Source: Labilithrix sp. (lineage in GTDB: Bacteria > Myxococcota_A > Polyangia > Polyangiales > Polyangiaceae). From it: a stretch of 64,000 nucleotides of DNA. Both the position numbers and the translations under genes were made by a program. Positions 44,401-52,692 of this stretch are shown here, piece after piece. The stretch spans positions 238,120 through 302,119 of the forward strand of contig JAHBWE010000016.1 of assembly GCA_019637155.1 (NCBI GenBank), in the 5' to 3' direction. Numbering within the stretch: the stretch's first letter is position 1; every line of letters begins with the position of its first letter. The notes under the pieces are model-generated. The model was not told where the DNA came from, made no database searches, and worked only from the letters and a program-made list of their open reading frames with translations.

Positions 44401-44783
44401 GCGCGCTCCGCGTGGTCGTCGGCGTGCTCGTCGTCGTGTGTGCGGCGTGCACGGGCGGTGGGCCGTATTCGTTGGGGGAGGACCGCGCGGCGCGGAGCGA
44501 TGCGTCGGCGGAGCCTCCGCGCGATGCGGCGGCCGACACGGCGATCTCGCCTGCGTCGATCCGGTGCGGCGAGCGCGGCGAGCCTTGCGCGGCGGACGAG
44601 TTTTGCGACTTTGCCGACACCGCGTGCGGGACCACGCCTGTCGTCGGGCGCTGCCTGCCGCGCCCGGCGGCGGCGGTGTGCCCGGCGGAGTGCAACCCGG
44701 TGTGTGGCTGCGACGGCGTCACCTACTGCAACGAGTGCTTCGCGCACGTCGCCGGCTTCGACCGCAAGCTCCCGTGTCCCTGA
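44397..44783 (+). CDS. Lipoprotein with Kazal-type protease-inhibitor domain
   Basis: 128 residues. ATG 44397 overlaps the preceding stop (ATGA). The lipobox is VCAAC. After an acidic linker comes a small Cys pair region (GERGEPCAADEFCDF) and then a Kazal-like module at the C terminus (CPAECNPVCGCDGVTYCNECFAHVAGF). The family signature CGxDGxTYxNxC is matched as CGCDGVTYCNEC, the Cys at the tyrosine-following position being an extra one. Kazal domains inhibit serine proteases; in a predatory bacterium this could protect the envelope. Third gene of the ECF operon. Confidence 0.85.
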   Translation: MSALRVVVGVLVVVCAACTGGGPYSLGEDRAARSDASAEPPRDAAADTAISPASIRCGERGEPCAADEFCDFADTACGTTPVVGRCLPRPAAAVCPAECNPVCGCDGVTYCNECFAHVAGFDRKLPCP

Positions 44784-45760
44784 GCGTCCGAGCTCGTATC
44801 GCCTTCGCGGCGCCGCTGCTGTTCGCCGCCGGCGTGGCCGCGGCCGACGCCACTCCGCCGCCCGTCAGGCTGCGCTGGGAGGCGCCGCCCGGGTGCCCGA
44901 CCGAGGACGACGTGCTCGTGCAGATTGCACGTATGTTGGCGGGACGGTCTCGCCCGACCGATCGCGTGGTCACCGCGCGCGTGAAGCAAGACGGCGAGCG
45001 CTGGCGCGTCGTGCTCGAGACCGTCGCCGACGGGACGCGTTCTTCGCGCGAGCTCGAAGCGTCGTCGTGCGCCGCCCTCGCCGAGGCGAGCGCGCTCATC
45101 GTCGCGGTGAGCATCGACCCCGACGTCGCGCTCGCGCCCGCACCCACCACCACGGCGCCGGTCACGAACACAGACGCGGCGCCGCCCACGCCCACGCCCA
45201 CGGCGCCCCCGCCCGTGCCGCTCGCGCCCCCGCCACTCGAGCCCCCGCCCCCCACGCCCACGCCCACGCCCATTCGTTGGGCCCTCCACGCCGGCGCCGG
45301 CGCCGCCTTCGGGATCCTCCCCGCGCCCGCGGTCGCCGCGCACGTCGGTGCCTCCGCCGCGCGCGGCCCCGTCGGCGCGCGCGTCGATGGTCACTGGCTC
45401 TTCCCCGCCGACGCGGGCGACGACGCCACGTTCGGCGCGCTCCGGGTCCGCGCCCTCGGGTGCTTCGCGCTCCTCGCGATCGGTCGCGCGCACCTCGCGC
45501 CGTGCGGCGGACTCGAGGCCGACGTCGTCTGGGGCCGCGGCCGCGGCGTGACCGATCCGCGCTCCGCGACGGCGGCGCTCTTCGCGCCCGTCGTCGCGCT
45601 CGACGGTTCGTACGACCTCACGTCGTGGCTCGCGCTCGGTGTCGGCGGCGACGCCGCGTTGCCGCTGCAGCGGCCGTCGTTCGAGCTCGCCGGCCGGCCC
45701 GTGTTCCGCGTCGCGCCCGTGCTCGGCGGCGCTCGCGCGGAGGCGCGTGTGAGATGGTGA
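44774..45760 (+). CDS. Secreted protein with Pro/Thr linker and beta-barrel-like C terminus
   Basis: 328 residues from GTG 44774, which overlaps the Kazal gene by 10 bases. A signal peptide (about 5-25, AGVAAADA) precedes a first domain (about 30-125) with one Cys pair (CPTEDD..SSCAA). A Pro/Thr linker (about 130-170, PTPTPT) follows, then a C-terminal region (about 172-328) of alternating hydrophobic strands ending in ARVRW. The aromatic last residue and alternation are what an outer-membrane barrel shows. Function unknown. Last gene of the ECF operon, so probably made under the same stress signal. Confidence 0.7.
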   Translation: MSLSVRARIAFAAPLLFAAGVAAADATPPPVRLRWEAPPGCPTEDDVLVQIARMLAGRSRPTDRVVTARVKQDGERWRVVLETVADGTRSSRELEASSCAALAEASALIVAVSIDPDVALAPAPTTTAPVTNTDAAPPTPTPTAPPPVPLAPPPLEPPPPTPTPTPIRWALHAGAGAAFGILPAPAVAAHVGASAARGPVGARVDGHWLFPADAGDDATFGALRVRALGCFALLAIGRAHLAPCGGLEADVVWGRGRGVTDPRSATAALFAPVVALDGSYDLTSWLALGVGGDAALPLQRPSFELAGRPVFRVAPVLGGARAEARVRW

Positions 45761-45826
45761 GCGACTGAATCGAAGAAATGTGATCGCGACCGCACGAGAA
45801 CGCGCGCGTCCGGTCACAGATGGGAG

Positions 45827-47815
45827 ATGCTCGCTTCACGCGAATGCGCACGCGGCGCGCTCGTCGTCGTCCTCCTCGCCGCCGTCGCCGCGTACGCCGG
45901 CTGCGGGAGCGACGGCGACGCCGGCCCCTCCTCGAACGCGACGCCGGACCCCGACGGCGGCAGCAGCGGCGTGAACGCCCCGCTCGACGGCGGATCGGTG
46001 GGCCTCGTCGACGCCGGCGGCTCGCCCGACGCGCGCGCCGACTACCCCGCGTCGATCCTCTGCCCCGAGGCGGCGGCCGATCCGCGCTGCGGACCCGGTT
46101 TCGCCGCCGAGCGCGCGATGCCGGAGCCCGAGCTCGCCGCCGCGATCGGCGCCGGCCTCGCGGCGTGGACCGATCCCGCGAGCAAGGACGGCGCGTGCAT
46201 CACGTGCCACAGCCCCGACGGGATCGACCTCGCGAAGATCGGGTACTCCGATTGCGACATCCGCCGGCGCGCGCTCCGCCACGTCTCCGAAGGTCAGGCC
46301 GACGCGATCGTGAAGCTCGTGCACGCGCTGCGACAGAAGTACGAGGTCCGCCGCCCGCTCCATCCGGACAAGTTCCGCCCGTTCCAGCCCGCGTACGAGC
46401 CCTTCGGCCAGCCGGCCGACGACGTCGAGGTCGTGAAGACCAGCTCGCAAGACGCGCGCGACGAGCAGTTCGCGCGCTACCTCACCGAGGACCTGAAGCT
46501 CACGTGGGCGACGACGAAGATCGACTCGCTCGCCCTCGCGAAGAAGGCGTACGCCGAGCTCGTCGGCCTCGATCTCCATGCGATCAAGCTCGGCGTCCCG
46601 TTCGATCGCTTCTCCGAGGACCCGAGCGCGTCCGAAGGCGTGTGCGGCCGGACCCCTGCCGCCGCGCACGCCGGTCGCTCGATCTTCGAGTGGGTCCCCG
46701 ACATCGCGACGTCGCCGAAGCCCGGCTCCGAGGCCGCGTGGAGCGCCGCCGTCGCCGCGTACCGCGAGGCGCCGACGACGGAGAACCTCTGGAAGTACTA
46801 CGACGCGATCGACACGCTCACGGAGTGCTCGCACTTGCCCGCCGGCGACTTCACGCGCGCGTGCGACTGGATGCGCTTCAAGTACAAGTCGGTCCAGGTC
46901 CTCTCGCACATGTTGCGGCACGACCTCCGCCTCCACCCCGATCAGCTCGCCGACGAACGCGCGAACGGCGCGAGCCCGCGCGAGCACGAGCACCTCGCGA
47001 CCGTCATCGCGCGGAGCCCGCTCTGGGAGGCCGGCGACATGATCCGCATCGCCCCGCTCGAGCGCCGCGACAACCCCGCGTGCTTCTCGTCACCCGCTCA
47101 CCCCTGCACCGTGCTCCCGCCACGCGTCGATCAGTCGATCCACTCCGTGCCGTCGCACAAGGAGGCGCTCATCAACCAGGGCGACCTCTTCCAGCTCAGC
47201 TGGTTCGTCATGAGCTTCCTCAACGATCCGACGCTGACGAAACACGCCGACAACTTCGCGACCTTCATCGGCGACTACCTCGAGTCGGTGATGCTCCCGC
47301 GCTACGACGTGCATCATGCATTCATCGTCGCGGTGATGGCGGCGCGGAAGTCGGCCGCCTCCGAGTGGCTCGACGCGTCCGGCTTCCGGCAAGGCACCGG
47401 CAAGATCGCGAGCGTCCGCACGTTCAGCTTCAAGCAGCTCCGCGACAACTTCAGCCCGCCCGCCTCGGGCCCGCGCCGCGCGATCCACGAGCGGATGTTC
47501 GCCAACTTCGCGCGGATGTGGATCTACCTCGTCGAGGACGACCTCAGGACGAGCGGCACGGTGTACGGGCGCGACGGCGCGTTCGGCGGCGCGCCGACGA
47601 ACGAGGGCGGCCTCCTCTCCGCGGTCCGCTTCATGCGCCGCTGGGTGAAGGACCTCGAGGGCGCCGACGACCCCGCGATCGACGCCGCCGTCGTTTCGAT
47701 CGAGTCGCTCGCGAAATCGGCGCGCGAGCTCCGGACGAAGGACAACTACGATCGAGAGAACGGCCTCCAGCCCACCTCGCGCTGGGCCGACTTCCAGACG
47801 CCGTACGCGCCGTGA
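45827..47815 (+). CDS. Lipoprotein with a single c-type haem motif
   Basis: 662 residues. The lipobox is AYAGC, followed by a Gly/Ser/Asp linker. One haem-attachment motif CITCHS (about 125-130) follows DGA, with the preceding region resembling di-haem peroxidase or 'planctomycete cytochrome C' N termini. The remaining 500 residues are mostly helical and Trp/His-rich with no second CxxCH; I recognise no family for this part. It is probably a surface or periplasmic redox protein. Start: GGGAG touches the ATG with no gap, so the ATG may be used from a leaderless or differently positioned site; no other in-frame start gives a signal peptide. Ends three bases before the convergent phosphatase gene. 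Confidence 0.72.
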   Translation: MLASRECARGALVVVLLAAVAAYAGCGSDGDAGPSSNATPDPDGGSSGVNAPLDGGSVGLVDAGGSPDARADYPASILCPEAAADPRCGPGFAAERAMPEPELAAAIGAGLAAWTDPASKDGACITCHSPDGIDLAKIGYSDCDIRRRALRHVSEGQADAIVKLVHALRQKYEVRRPLHPDKFRPFQPAYEPFGQPADDVEVVKTSSQDARDEQFARYLTEDLKLTWATTKIDSLALAKKAYAELVGLDLHAIKLGVPFDRFSEDPSASEGVCGRTPAAAHAGRSIFEWVPDIATSPKPGSEAAWSAAVAAYREAPTTENLWKYYDAIDTLTECSHLPAGDFTRACDWMRFKYKSVQVLSHMLRHDLRLHPDQLADERANGASPREHEHLATVIARSPLWEAGDMIRIAPLERRDNPACFSSPAHPCTVLPPRVDQSIHSVPSHKEALINQGDLFQLSWFVMSFLNDPTLTKHADNFATFIGDYLESVMLPRYDVHHAFIVAVMAARKSAASEWLDASGFRQGTGKIASVRTFSFKQLRDNFSPPASGPRRAIHERMFANFARMWIYLVEDDLRTSGTVYGRDGAFGGAPTNEGGLLSAVRFMRRWVKDLEGADDPAIDAAVVSIESLAKSARELRTKDNYDRENGLQPTSRWADFQTPYAP

Positions 47816-47818
47816 CCC

Positions 47819-48490
47819 TCAGCTCGCGGCGCGCTCGAGGCTGAGGACGGGCCAGCCGTAGGTGCGGGCGAGGCGTTCGAGCTTGCCGTCCGGGTTCACC
47901 GCCGCGGGGTGGCCGACGACGCTGAGCATCGGCACGTCGGAGTAGCTGTCCGAGTACGCGAAGCACTCGTTGAGGTCGTGGCCGCGCTCCTTCGCGTGCT
48001 CGCGGACGAGGCGCGCCTTCTCCGGGCCCGCGACGACGGGACGGAGCAGGCGCCCCGTCGCGTAGCCGTCCTTGATCTCGAGCCGGTTCGCGATCACGTG
48101 CGTCGCGCCGAGGTGATCGGCGAGGCGATGCATGAGGAAGTCGAGCGCGCCCGAGACGAGCACGACGTCGTGCCCCTCGTCGCGGCAGCGCGAGACGAGG
48201 CTGCGCGCGTGGGGGAAGATCGCCTTCTTGAGGACGCTCTCGAACGCGTCGTCGGCGAGGAGGCGGAGGCGATCGCTCGAGATCCCCTCGAAGCTCGTGA
48301 AGAGCGCCTCGTTGAAGAGGCGGCGGTCCGAGAGCTCCGCGAGCACCATCTGCGGCGCGCGGATCGCGGCGCGCGCGAGCTTCTGCAGGCTCCGCATCGG
48401 GGAGCGCTGGTGAAGCATGTAATAGAGGGTCGGGTGGATGAGGCTCGTGCGGACGAGCGTCCCGTCGACGTCGAAATAGGAGGCTGCCAC
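47819..48490 (-). CDS. HAD-family phosphatase (SerB-like, HAD-IB)
   Basis: 223 residues. GTG 48490 has AAGGAGG seven bases upstream. Motif I is FDVDGTLVRT near the N terminus, motif II is VVLVSGALD, motif III the Lys in GPEKARLV and motif IV AYSDSYSDVPML. The layout and C1 cap (helical, about 20-95) match the HAD-IB group of phosphoserine or lysophosphatidic-acid phosphatases. The substrate cannot be fixed, though a lipid phosphate is plausible given the long hydrophobic cap (LYYMLHQ). It lies 26 bases downstream of the LigD-like gene on the same strand and converges on the haem lipoprotein gene. Confidence 0.87.
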   Translation of the reverse strand: MAASYFDVDGTLVRTSLIHPTLYYMLHQRSPMRSLQKLARAAIRAPQMVLAELSDRRLFNEALFTSFEGISSDRLRLLADDAFESVLKKAIFPHARSLVSRCRDEGHDVVLVSGALDFLMHRLADHLGATHVIANRLEIKDGYATGRLLRPVVAGPEKARLVREHAKERGHDLNECFAYSDSYSDVPMLSVVGHPAAVNPDGKLERLARTYGWPVLSLERAAS

Positions 48491-48497
48491 GGCGCCG

Positions 48498-48504
48498 CCT
48501 CCTT
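48498..48504 (-). promoter_or_regulatory. Strong ribosome binding site for the HAD phosphatase
   Basis: AAGGAGG on the minus strand, seven bases before GTG 48490; it decides the start of the phosphatase gene. Confidence 0.6.
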
Positions 48505-48516
48505 CGCGCCGCGGCG

Positions 48517-50715
48517 CTACGGCGTCAAGCGCGCCACGACGAGGCTGCTCAGGGCCGCGACCGCGGCGGGCACGTCCGGGCGCGCCTCGAGCAGGCCGGC
48601 GAGGCGATCGCCGTGCTTCGCGAGGCGCTTCGGCATCGTCGCGATCGTGAAGGCGCGCGGATCGAGCTTCGCGTTCACCTCGCTCCACGCGAGCGGCGCC
48701 GACACGGTCGCGCCCGGCACCGCGCGGACCGAGTAGGGTGCGACGATCGCGCGCGACGTCCCGGTCTGCACGGTGTCGACGTAGACTTTGTCGCCGCGCT
48801 TGCCGACGACGCGCTCCATCGTCGCGATGTCGGGGTGCCGCTCGACGAGGAGTCGCCCGAGGAGCTCCGCCAATGCGCGCGCGGTGTCGAAGCTCTGCCC
48901 CGGGCCGAGCGGGATGAGCACGTGAAGCCCGGACTGCCCCGAGGTCTTCGGGAAGCCGGGGAGGCCGATCTGGTCGAGGATCCGGTGGAGCGTGCGCGCG
49001 AGCGTGATCGCGTCCGTGAGGGTGGACTGCTTCACGTCGAAGTCGATCGTCGCGAAGTCGGCCTCCTCGCGGCTCGAGGCGCGGGCGGCGAGGACGTGGA
49101 GCGGGATGCAGCCGAGGTTCGCGACGTAGAGGAGCGTCGCCGCGTCGTCGACGAGGAAGACGCGCTTGAGATGCTCGTGCCGGTCGAGCACCAGCGTGCG
49201 GATCCACGGCGGCATGCCGGCGGGCACGTTCCACTGGAAGAAGCTCTTGCCCTCGATGCCGTCGGGGTAACGCGTCAGGATGACGGGGCGGCTCTTCAAG
49301 AAGGGGACGAGCACGTCCGCGACGGCGGCGTAGTAGTCGACGAGGTCGCCCTTCGTGTACGTCGGATCGCCGGGCCAGTAGACCTTCTCCCGGTTCGTGA
49401 CGTTGACCTCGCGCGTGCTCTCGTGCCGGATCGGCGTGAGCGAAGGCGGCGCGACGCCGGTCTCGAGGCGCTGCCACCCGCCGTCGTCGTAGGGGGCGCC
49501 CTTCGGCTTCGCGATCGCCGACGCGATGCCGAGGCTCGCCATCGCCTCGAGCAACGTCGCCTCGTCGCCCTCGAGCGGCGAGGCGGCGCGGAGGAAGCCG
49601 ATCGACGGGAGGAGGAGGAGCGCGAGCGCGCGGCGGTCCTCGATCGGGAGCGGACGCGTGTCGAGGTCGCCCGCGGCGAGGACGTCGGTGACGACGAGGA
49701 TGACCGGCGTCTCCGTCGTCGCGCGGAGAGCGCCCTCGCTCGCGAAGGAGCGCGCCCGACGCGCGAGGAGGGCGCGGCTCGGATGGCCCGACGGATCGAA
49801 CGCGATGAGCTCACCTTCGAGCACGACGGAGGACAGCGGCAACGCGCGGAGCGCGCGCACGGTCTCGGGGTAATACGCCTCGACGTCCTCGCCCGCGGCG
49901 CCGGCCCAGCGCCGGAGCGTCACGACGTCGCCGTCCCGCGCCGCGAGCACGCGGATCCCGCCGAGCTCGGCGTCGAAGAGCGAGGGCGGCAGCGGCGCCT
50001 TGCTCCCCGGCTTCTTCGCGCCCGCGATCGCCGCGAGCGCGGGGCGGCGCGAGGTGACGAACGACGTCGTGAGCTTCGTCGCGCCGAGCGCCTTCGCGCG
50101 CGCGAGGAAGCGGTCGCCGATCGCGTCGCGCTCGAGGAGCTCCTCCACCGTGAGGCCGGAGAGGACCGAGCGCGGGAGCTCCGCGAGGAGGTCGCGCCCC
50201 GGGTTCGCGGATTCATCGTCTTTCTTGAACAAGAGCCATTCGTTGCCCTTGGCGCTTTTCGCGAGCTTCACGAACGCCCATCGCCCGCGGAGCTTCATGC
50301 CGTGGAGCTCGACGTGGAGCTTGCCGGTCGCCATCTCTTCTTCCGGCGGGCCTTCGAGGTACGTCACCGCGCCGCGGTCCCACGCGATCATCGCGCCGCC
50401 GCCGTATTCGCCCTTCGGGATGACGTCCTCGAACTCGAGGTACTCGATCGGGTGCACCTCGGTGTTCACCGCGAGGTGCTTCTTCGACGGATCGAGGGAC
50501 GGCCCGTGCGGGACCGCGAAGCTCAAGAGCTCGCCGCCGATCTCGAGACGCACGTCGTAGTGACGGCGCGTCGCGTCGTGGAGGTGGACGACGTAGGCGC
50601 CGTGAGCGCGCTTTTCAGGGAAGGTCTCCGCGGTGTCGTAGCCGAACGGTTCGTTCGTGACCTCCGGCGAGCGCATCGCGCGGTAGCGCTGGAGCTTCTT
50701 CGCGTCGCGGGGCAT
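48517..50715 (-). CDS. ligD: LigD-like repair protein: 3'-phosphoesterase, defective ligase, polymerase
   Basis: 732 residues in the order of Pseudomonas LigD. The 3'-phosphoesterase (about 25-170) is intact: HDATRRHYDVRLE (46-58), the His in TEVHPIEYL (88) and KGEYGGG. The middle adenylation domain (about 240-425) has lost motif I: the catalytic KxDG reads ELGG (250-253). Motif III survives as VVLEGELIAF and motif IV as AIAKPKGAPY. The primase-polymerase (about 430-725) has REVNVTNREKVYWP, the metal-binding IDFD and SGQSGLHVLIPL, and looks active. LigD repairs double-strand breaks with Ku; no ku gene is in the window. Nick sealing would need another ligase. The phosphatase gene follows after 26 bases. 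Confidence 0.9.
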   Translation of the reverse strand: MPRDAKKLQRYRAMRSPEVTNEPFGYDTAETFPEKRAHGAYVVHLHDATRRHYDVRLEIGGELLSFAVPHGPSLDPSKKHLAVNTEVHPIEYLEFEDVIPKGEYGGGAMIAWDRGAVTYLEGPPEEEMATGKLHVELHGMKLRGRWAFVKLAKSAKGNEWLLFKKDDESANPGRDLLAELPRSVLSGLTVEELLERDAIGDRFLARAKALGATKLTTSFVTSRRPALAAIAGAKKPGSKAPLPPSLFDAELGGIRVLAARDGDVVTLRRWAGAAGEDVEAYYPETVRALRALPLSSVVLEGELIAFDPSGHPSRALLARRARSFASEGALRATTETPVILVVTDVLAAGDLDTRPLPIEDRRALALLLLPSIGFLRAASPLEGDEATLLEAMASLGIASAIAKPKGAPYDDGGWQRLETGVAPPSLTPIRHESTREVNVTNREKVYWPGDPTYTKGDLVDYYAAVADVLVPFLKSRPVILTRYPDGIEGKSFFQWNVPAGMPPWIRTLVLDRHEHLKRVFLVDDAATLLYVANLGCIPLHVLAARASSREEADFATIDFDVKQSTLTDAITLARTLHRILDQIGLPGFPKTSGQSGLHVLIPLGPGQSFDTARALAELLGRLLVERHPDIATMERVVGKRGDKVYVDTVQTGTSRAIVAPYSVRAVPGATVSAPLAWSEVNAKLDPRAFTIATMPKRLAKHGDRLAGLLEARPDVPAAVAALSSLVVARLTP

Positions 50716-50913
50716 GGTCCTCAGTGATGACTCGAGTTGCGTCCCGGCGGCTACACGTTTGCGTGTAGGGGGCGACGCTTACGCACAGGACGGTGCGAAC
50801 GCACTTACTCATGCGATCAGCGAGATCGTGCAACTCCGCGCAGTTGGAACGTCGGCTGGAAATTCGCCCGCGCCTTTGGTGAGGGCATAGGGTTTGCTGC
50901 GATGTACCACGTT
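50716..50913. other. Intergenic region upstream of ligD-like gene
   Basis: About 400 bases (50716-51117) lie between the LigD-like start and the membrane glycosyltransferase stop, less GC-rich than the surroundings (for example ACACGTTTGCGTGTA at 50754-50768, an inverted repeat CACG..CGTG). No RNA or clear promoter recognised; the second half carries the doubtful frame at 50914. Confidence 0.35.
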
Positions 50914-51111
50914 ATGAGCTCTCCACTTTCCGGTCGGCCGCAAGCTGCAACGCGTCATCTCCCCGTCGCCCATGGACGGGATCGCTCCGAGGCGAAGAAC
51001 GATCGCACGTCGGTCGCCCCGCGCTCCCAGAGCGAGACGCGTCTCCAGTCGGCCAAGGTCCGGAGCGACTCCTCTTCCGATCCCTACGGCAACGTCGCCT
51101 GCACCGACTGA
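50914..51111 (+). CDS. Doubtful 65-residue hydrophilic protein
   Basis: Open frame MSSPLSGRPQAATRHLPVAH..., Ser/Arg/Asp-rich, ending DPYGNVACTD. Starts at 50902 or 50737 are also possible. No signal peptide or known motif and weak coding signal. Listed because it fills most of the largest gene-free gap and is not antisense to a known gene. It ends six bases before the stop of the convergent membrane protein gene. Confidence 0.25.
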   Translation: MSSPLSGRPQAATRHLPVAHGRDRSEAKNDRTSVAPRSQSETRLQSAKVRSDSSSDPYGNVACTD

Positions 51112-51117
51112 CGCGCT

Positions 51118-52668
51118 TCACTTCCGCGTCACGACGAACACGGTGAGGACGCCGAGCTCGGCCTTCTCGACGCTCGCGTTGTCGGCGACGAGCTGGCGCT
51201 CGACCTCGAGCACGTCCTCGCGCGAGCGACCGCGGTCGTAGACGTACGCGAAGAGCGGCGCCTCTTCGAACGCGCGCCGATGCGGCGGGTAGCGGTCCTC
51301 GCGCGGGTTCGCGGGGACCACGATCAGGTCCTCGCCCGAGAGCAAGGTCAGGCGGTACGACGCCCAGTAGTCGGCGGTCGCGTACTTCACGCCGCGCGTC
51401 TTCATCGCGTCGAAGAGCGCGTAGTCGTCGCGGATCTCCGGCAGCTCGACGACGGGGACGACGCCGCGGACGAACGGCCCGTAGCCGAGCCAGCCGCAGA
51501 TCGCCGCCGTCGCGAGGTGGAGGCCGAGCACGCCGGTGAAGCGGACGAAGCGCAACATGCGCGCGGCGGGCAGCGCCGCGAACGGCAGGAGCAGCGTGAG
51601 CGTCGCGAGGTAGCGCGTCGAGAAATGGTCCATGACCATGACCGAGACGAGGAACGCCGCGATCGTCACCGGCCAGCCGAGCGCGCCGATGAAGCCGAGG
51701 CGGCGCACCGGCCACGGCAGGTTCTTGTCGCGCACCGCGCCGAGGCCGGCGACGACGAGCGCGACGACGACGAACGCGCCCGTGAGCTGCAGCGCCTGCA
51801 CCGGCACCGGCGCGCGCCACGGCACGTAGCGCGACGGATCGTGTGCGGTATACACGCGATAGCTCAGCGCCCACGGGAGGCAGTCGCTCCACAGCACCTT
51901 CAGGTTGTGCCCCACCACGTCGAGCGAGAGCCCGAGCGGTCCGTCGCTCGCGCCCTTCAGCCGGCGAAGGGCGAAGAACGGGACGAGCCCGATCGCGAGG
52001 CCGAGCGCGAGCGCGACGACGCCGCCCACGACGCGGCCATGGAACGTGAGGAGCGCGAACCCGATCACGATCGGCGCGAGGACCAGCGGGTACGGATCGG
52101 CGGAGACGGCGAGGCCGTAGAGGAGCCCGCCGAGGATCACCGCCGTCGAGGCGCGTGCGCCGGTCCGATCGCTCGCGTAGTCGAAGGCCCAGAACGTCGC
52201 GAGGGCGAGGGTGATCGAGAGCTGGCGCGGCGGATAGAGCGCGTAGGTGTGCACCGACGCGGGCGCGAAGACGAGCGGCAGCGTGAGCGCGAACGCGACC
52301 CACGGCGCCGCGCGTCGCAAGACGGCGCCGAAGACGACGAGCGTGGCGACGACGTGGAGCGTGAGCGACGACACCATCAGCGCGAGCGGCGTCGGCCCGA
52401 GGACGGCGAAGAACGCGGCCGCGACGTAGGAGTCGGCGGACGTCTGGTAGCCCGAGCCCCACAAAAACGGGGAGTGCTCGCCGCGGAGGACGTGCATCGC
52501 CTGGAGCCCGACGACGGCGGCGTCGGAGTTCGTCGAGCGCGCGTTGAGGAGGGCAGGGAGGCGGAAGAGGTAGGACAGGAGGACGAGGAGCATCCCCGTC
52601 ACCGCGGTCGCCCGCGGGGTCCCGGTCTGCTCGGGCTGAATATCGGCCCCGGGAACGCCGTCGGTCAC
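51118..52668 (-). CDS. Polytopic membrane glycosyltransferase-like protein
   Basis: 516 residues with about eleven hydrophobic segments. The first loop has RSTNSDAAVVGLQAMHVLRGEH, where the Asp after the first span is placed like the catalytic acid of GT-C (GT39/ArnT-like) enzymes that use polyprenyl-phosphate sugars. PPRQ and the C-terminal periplasmic domain (about 400-516) fit that reading. The family is divergent, so it may equally be an undescribed flippase-like protein. GTG 52668 starts the gene, only 24 bases from the divergent kinase start. Confidence 0.68.
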   Translation of the reverse strand: MTDGVPGADIQPEQTGTPRATAVTGMLLVLLSYLFRLPALLNARSTNSDAAVVGLQAMHVLRGEHSPFLWGSGYQTSADSYVAAAFFAVLGPTPLALMVSSLTLHVVATLVVFGAVLRRAAPWVAFALTLPLVFAPASVHTYALYPPRQLSITLALATFWAFDYASDRTGARASTAVILGGLLYGLAVSADPYPLVLAPIVIGFALLTFHGRVVGGVVALALGLAIGLVPFFALRRLKGASDGPLGLSLDVVGHNLKVLWSDCLPWALSYRVYTAHDPSRYVPWRAPVPVQALQLTGAFVVVALVVAGLGAVRDKNLPWPVRRLGFIGALGWPVTIAAFLVSVMVMDHFSTRYLATLTLLLPFAALPAARMLRFVRFTGVLGLHLATAAICGWLGYGPFVRGVVPVVELPEIRDDYALFDAMKTRGVKYATADYWASYRLTLLSGEDLIVVPANPREDRYPPHRRAFEEAPLFAYVYDRGRSREDVLEVERQLVADNASVEKAELGVLTVFVVTRK

Positions 52669-52680
52669 GCGTGCGTATTG

Positions 52681-52686
52681 TAGTCT
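52681..52686 (+). promoter_or_regulatory. TAGTCT -10-like box next to the kinase start
   Basis: TAGTCT with exactly six bases to ATG 52693. It lies in a 24-bp gap between two divergent starts, where there is no room for a leader, so a leaderless mRNA is the natural reading. Confidence 0.38.
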
Positions 52687-52692
52687 GGATGC

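Noticed and set aside
50754..50768. Inverted repeat ACACGTTTGCGTGTA as attachment site or operator
   Set aside because: Too short and common-looking to assign a role; no integrase or regulator gene beside it.
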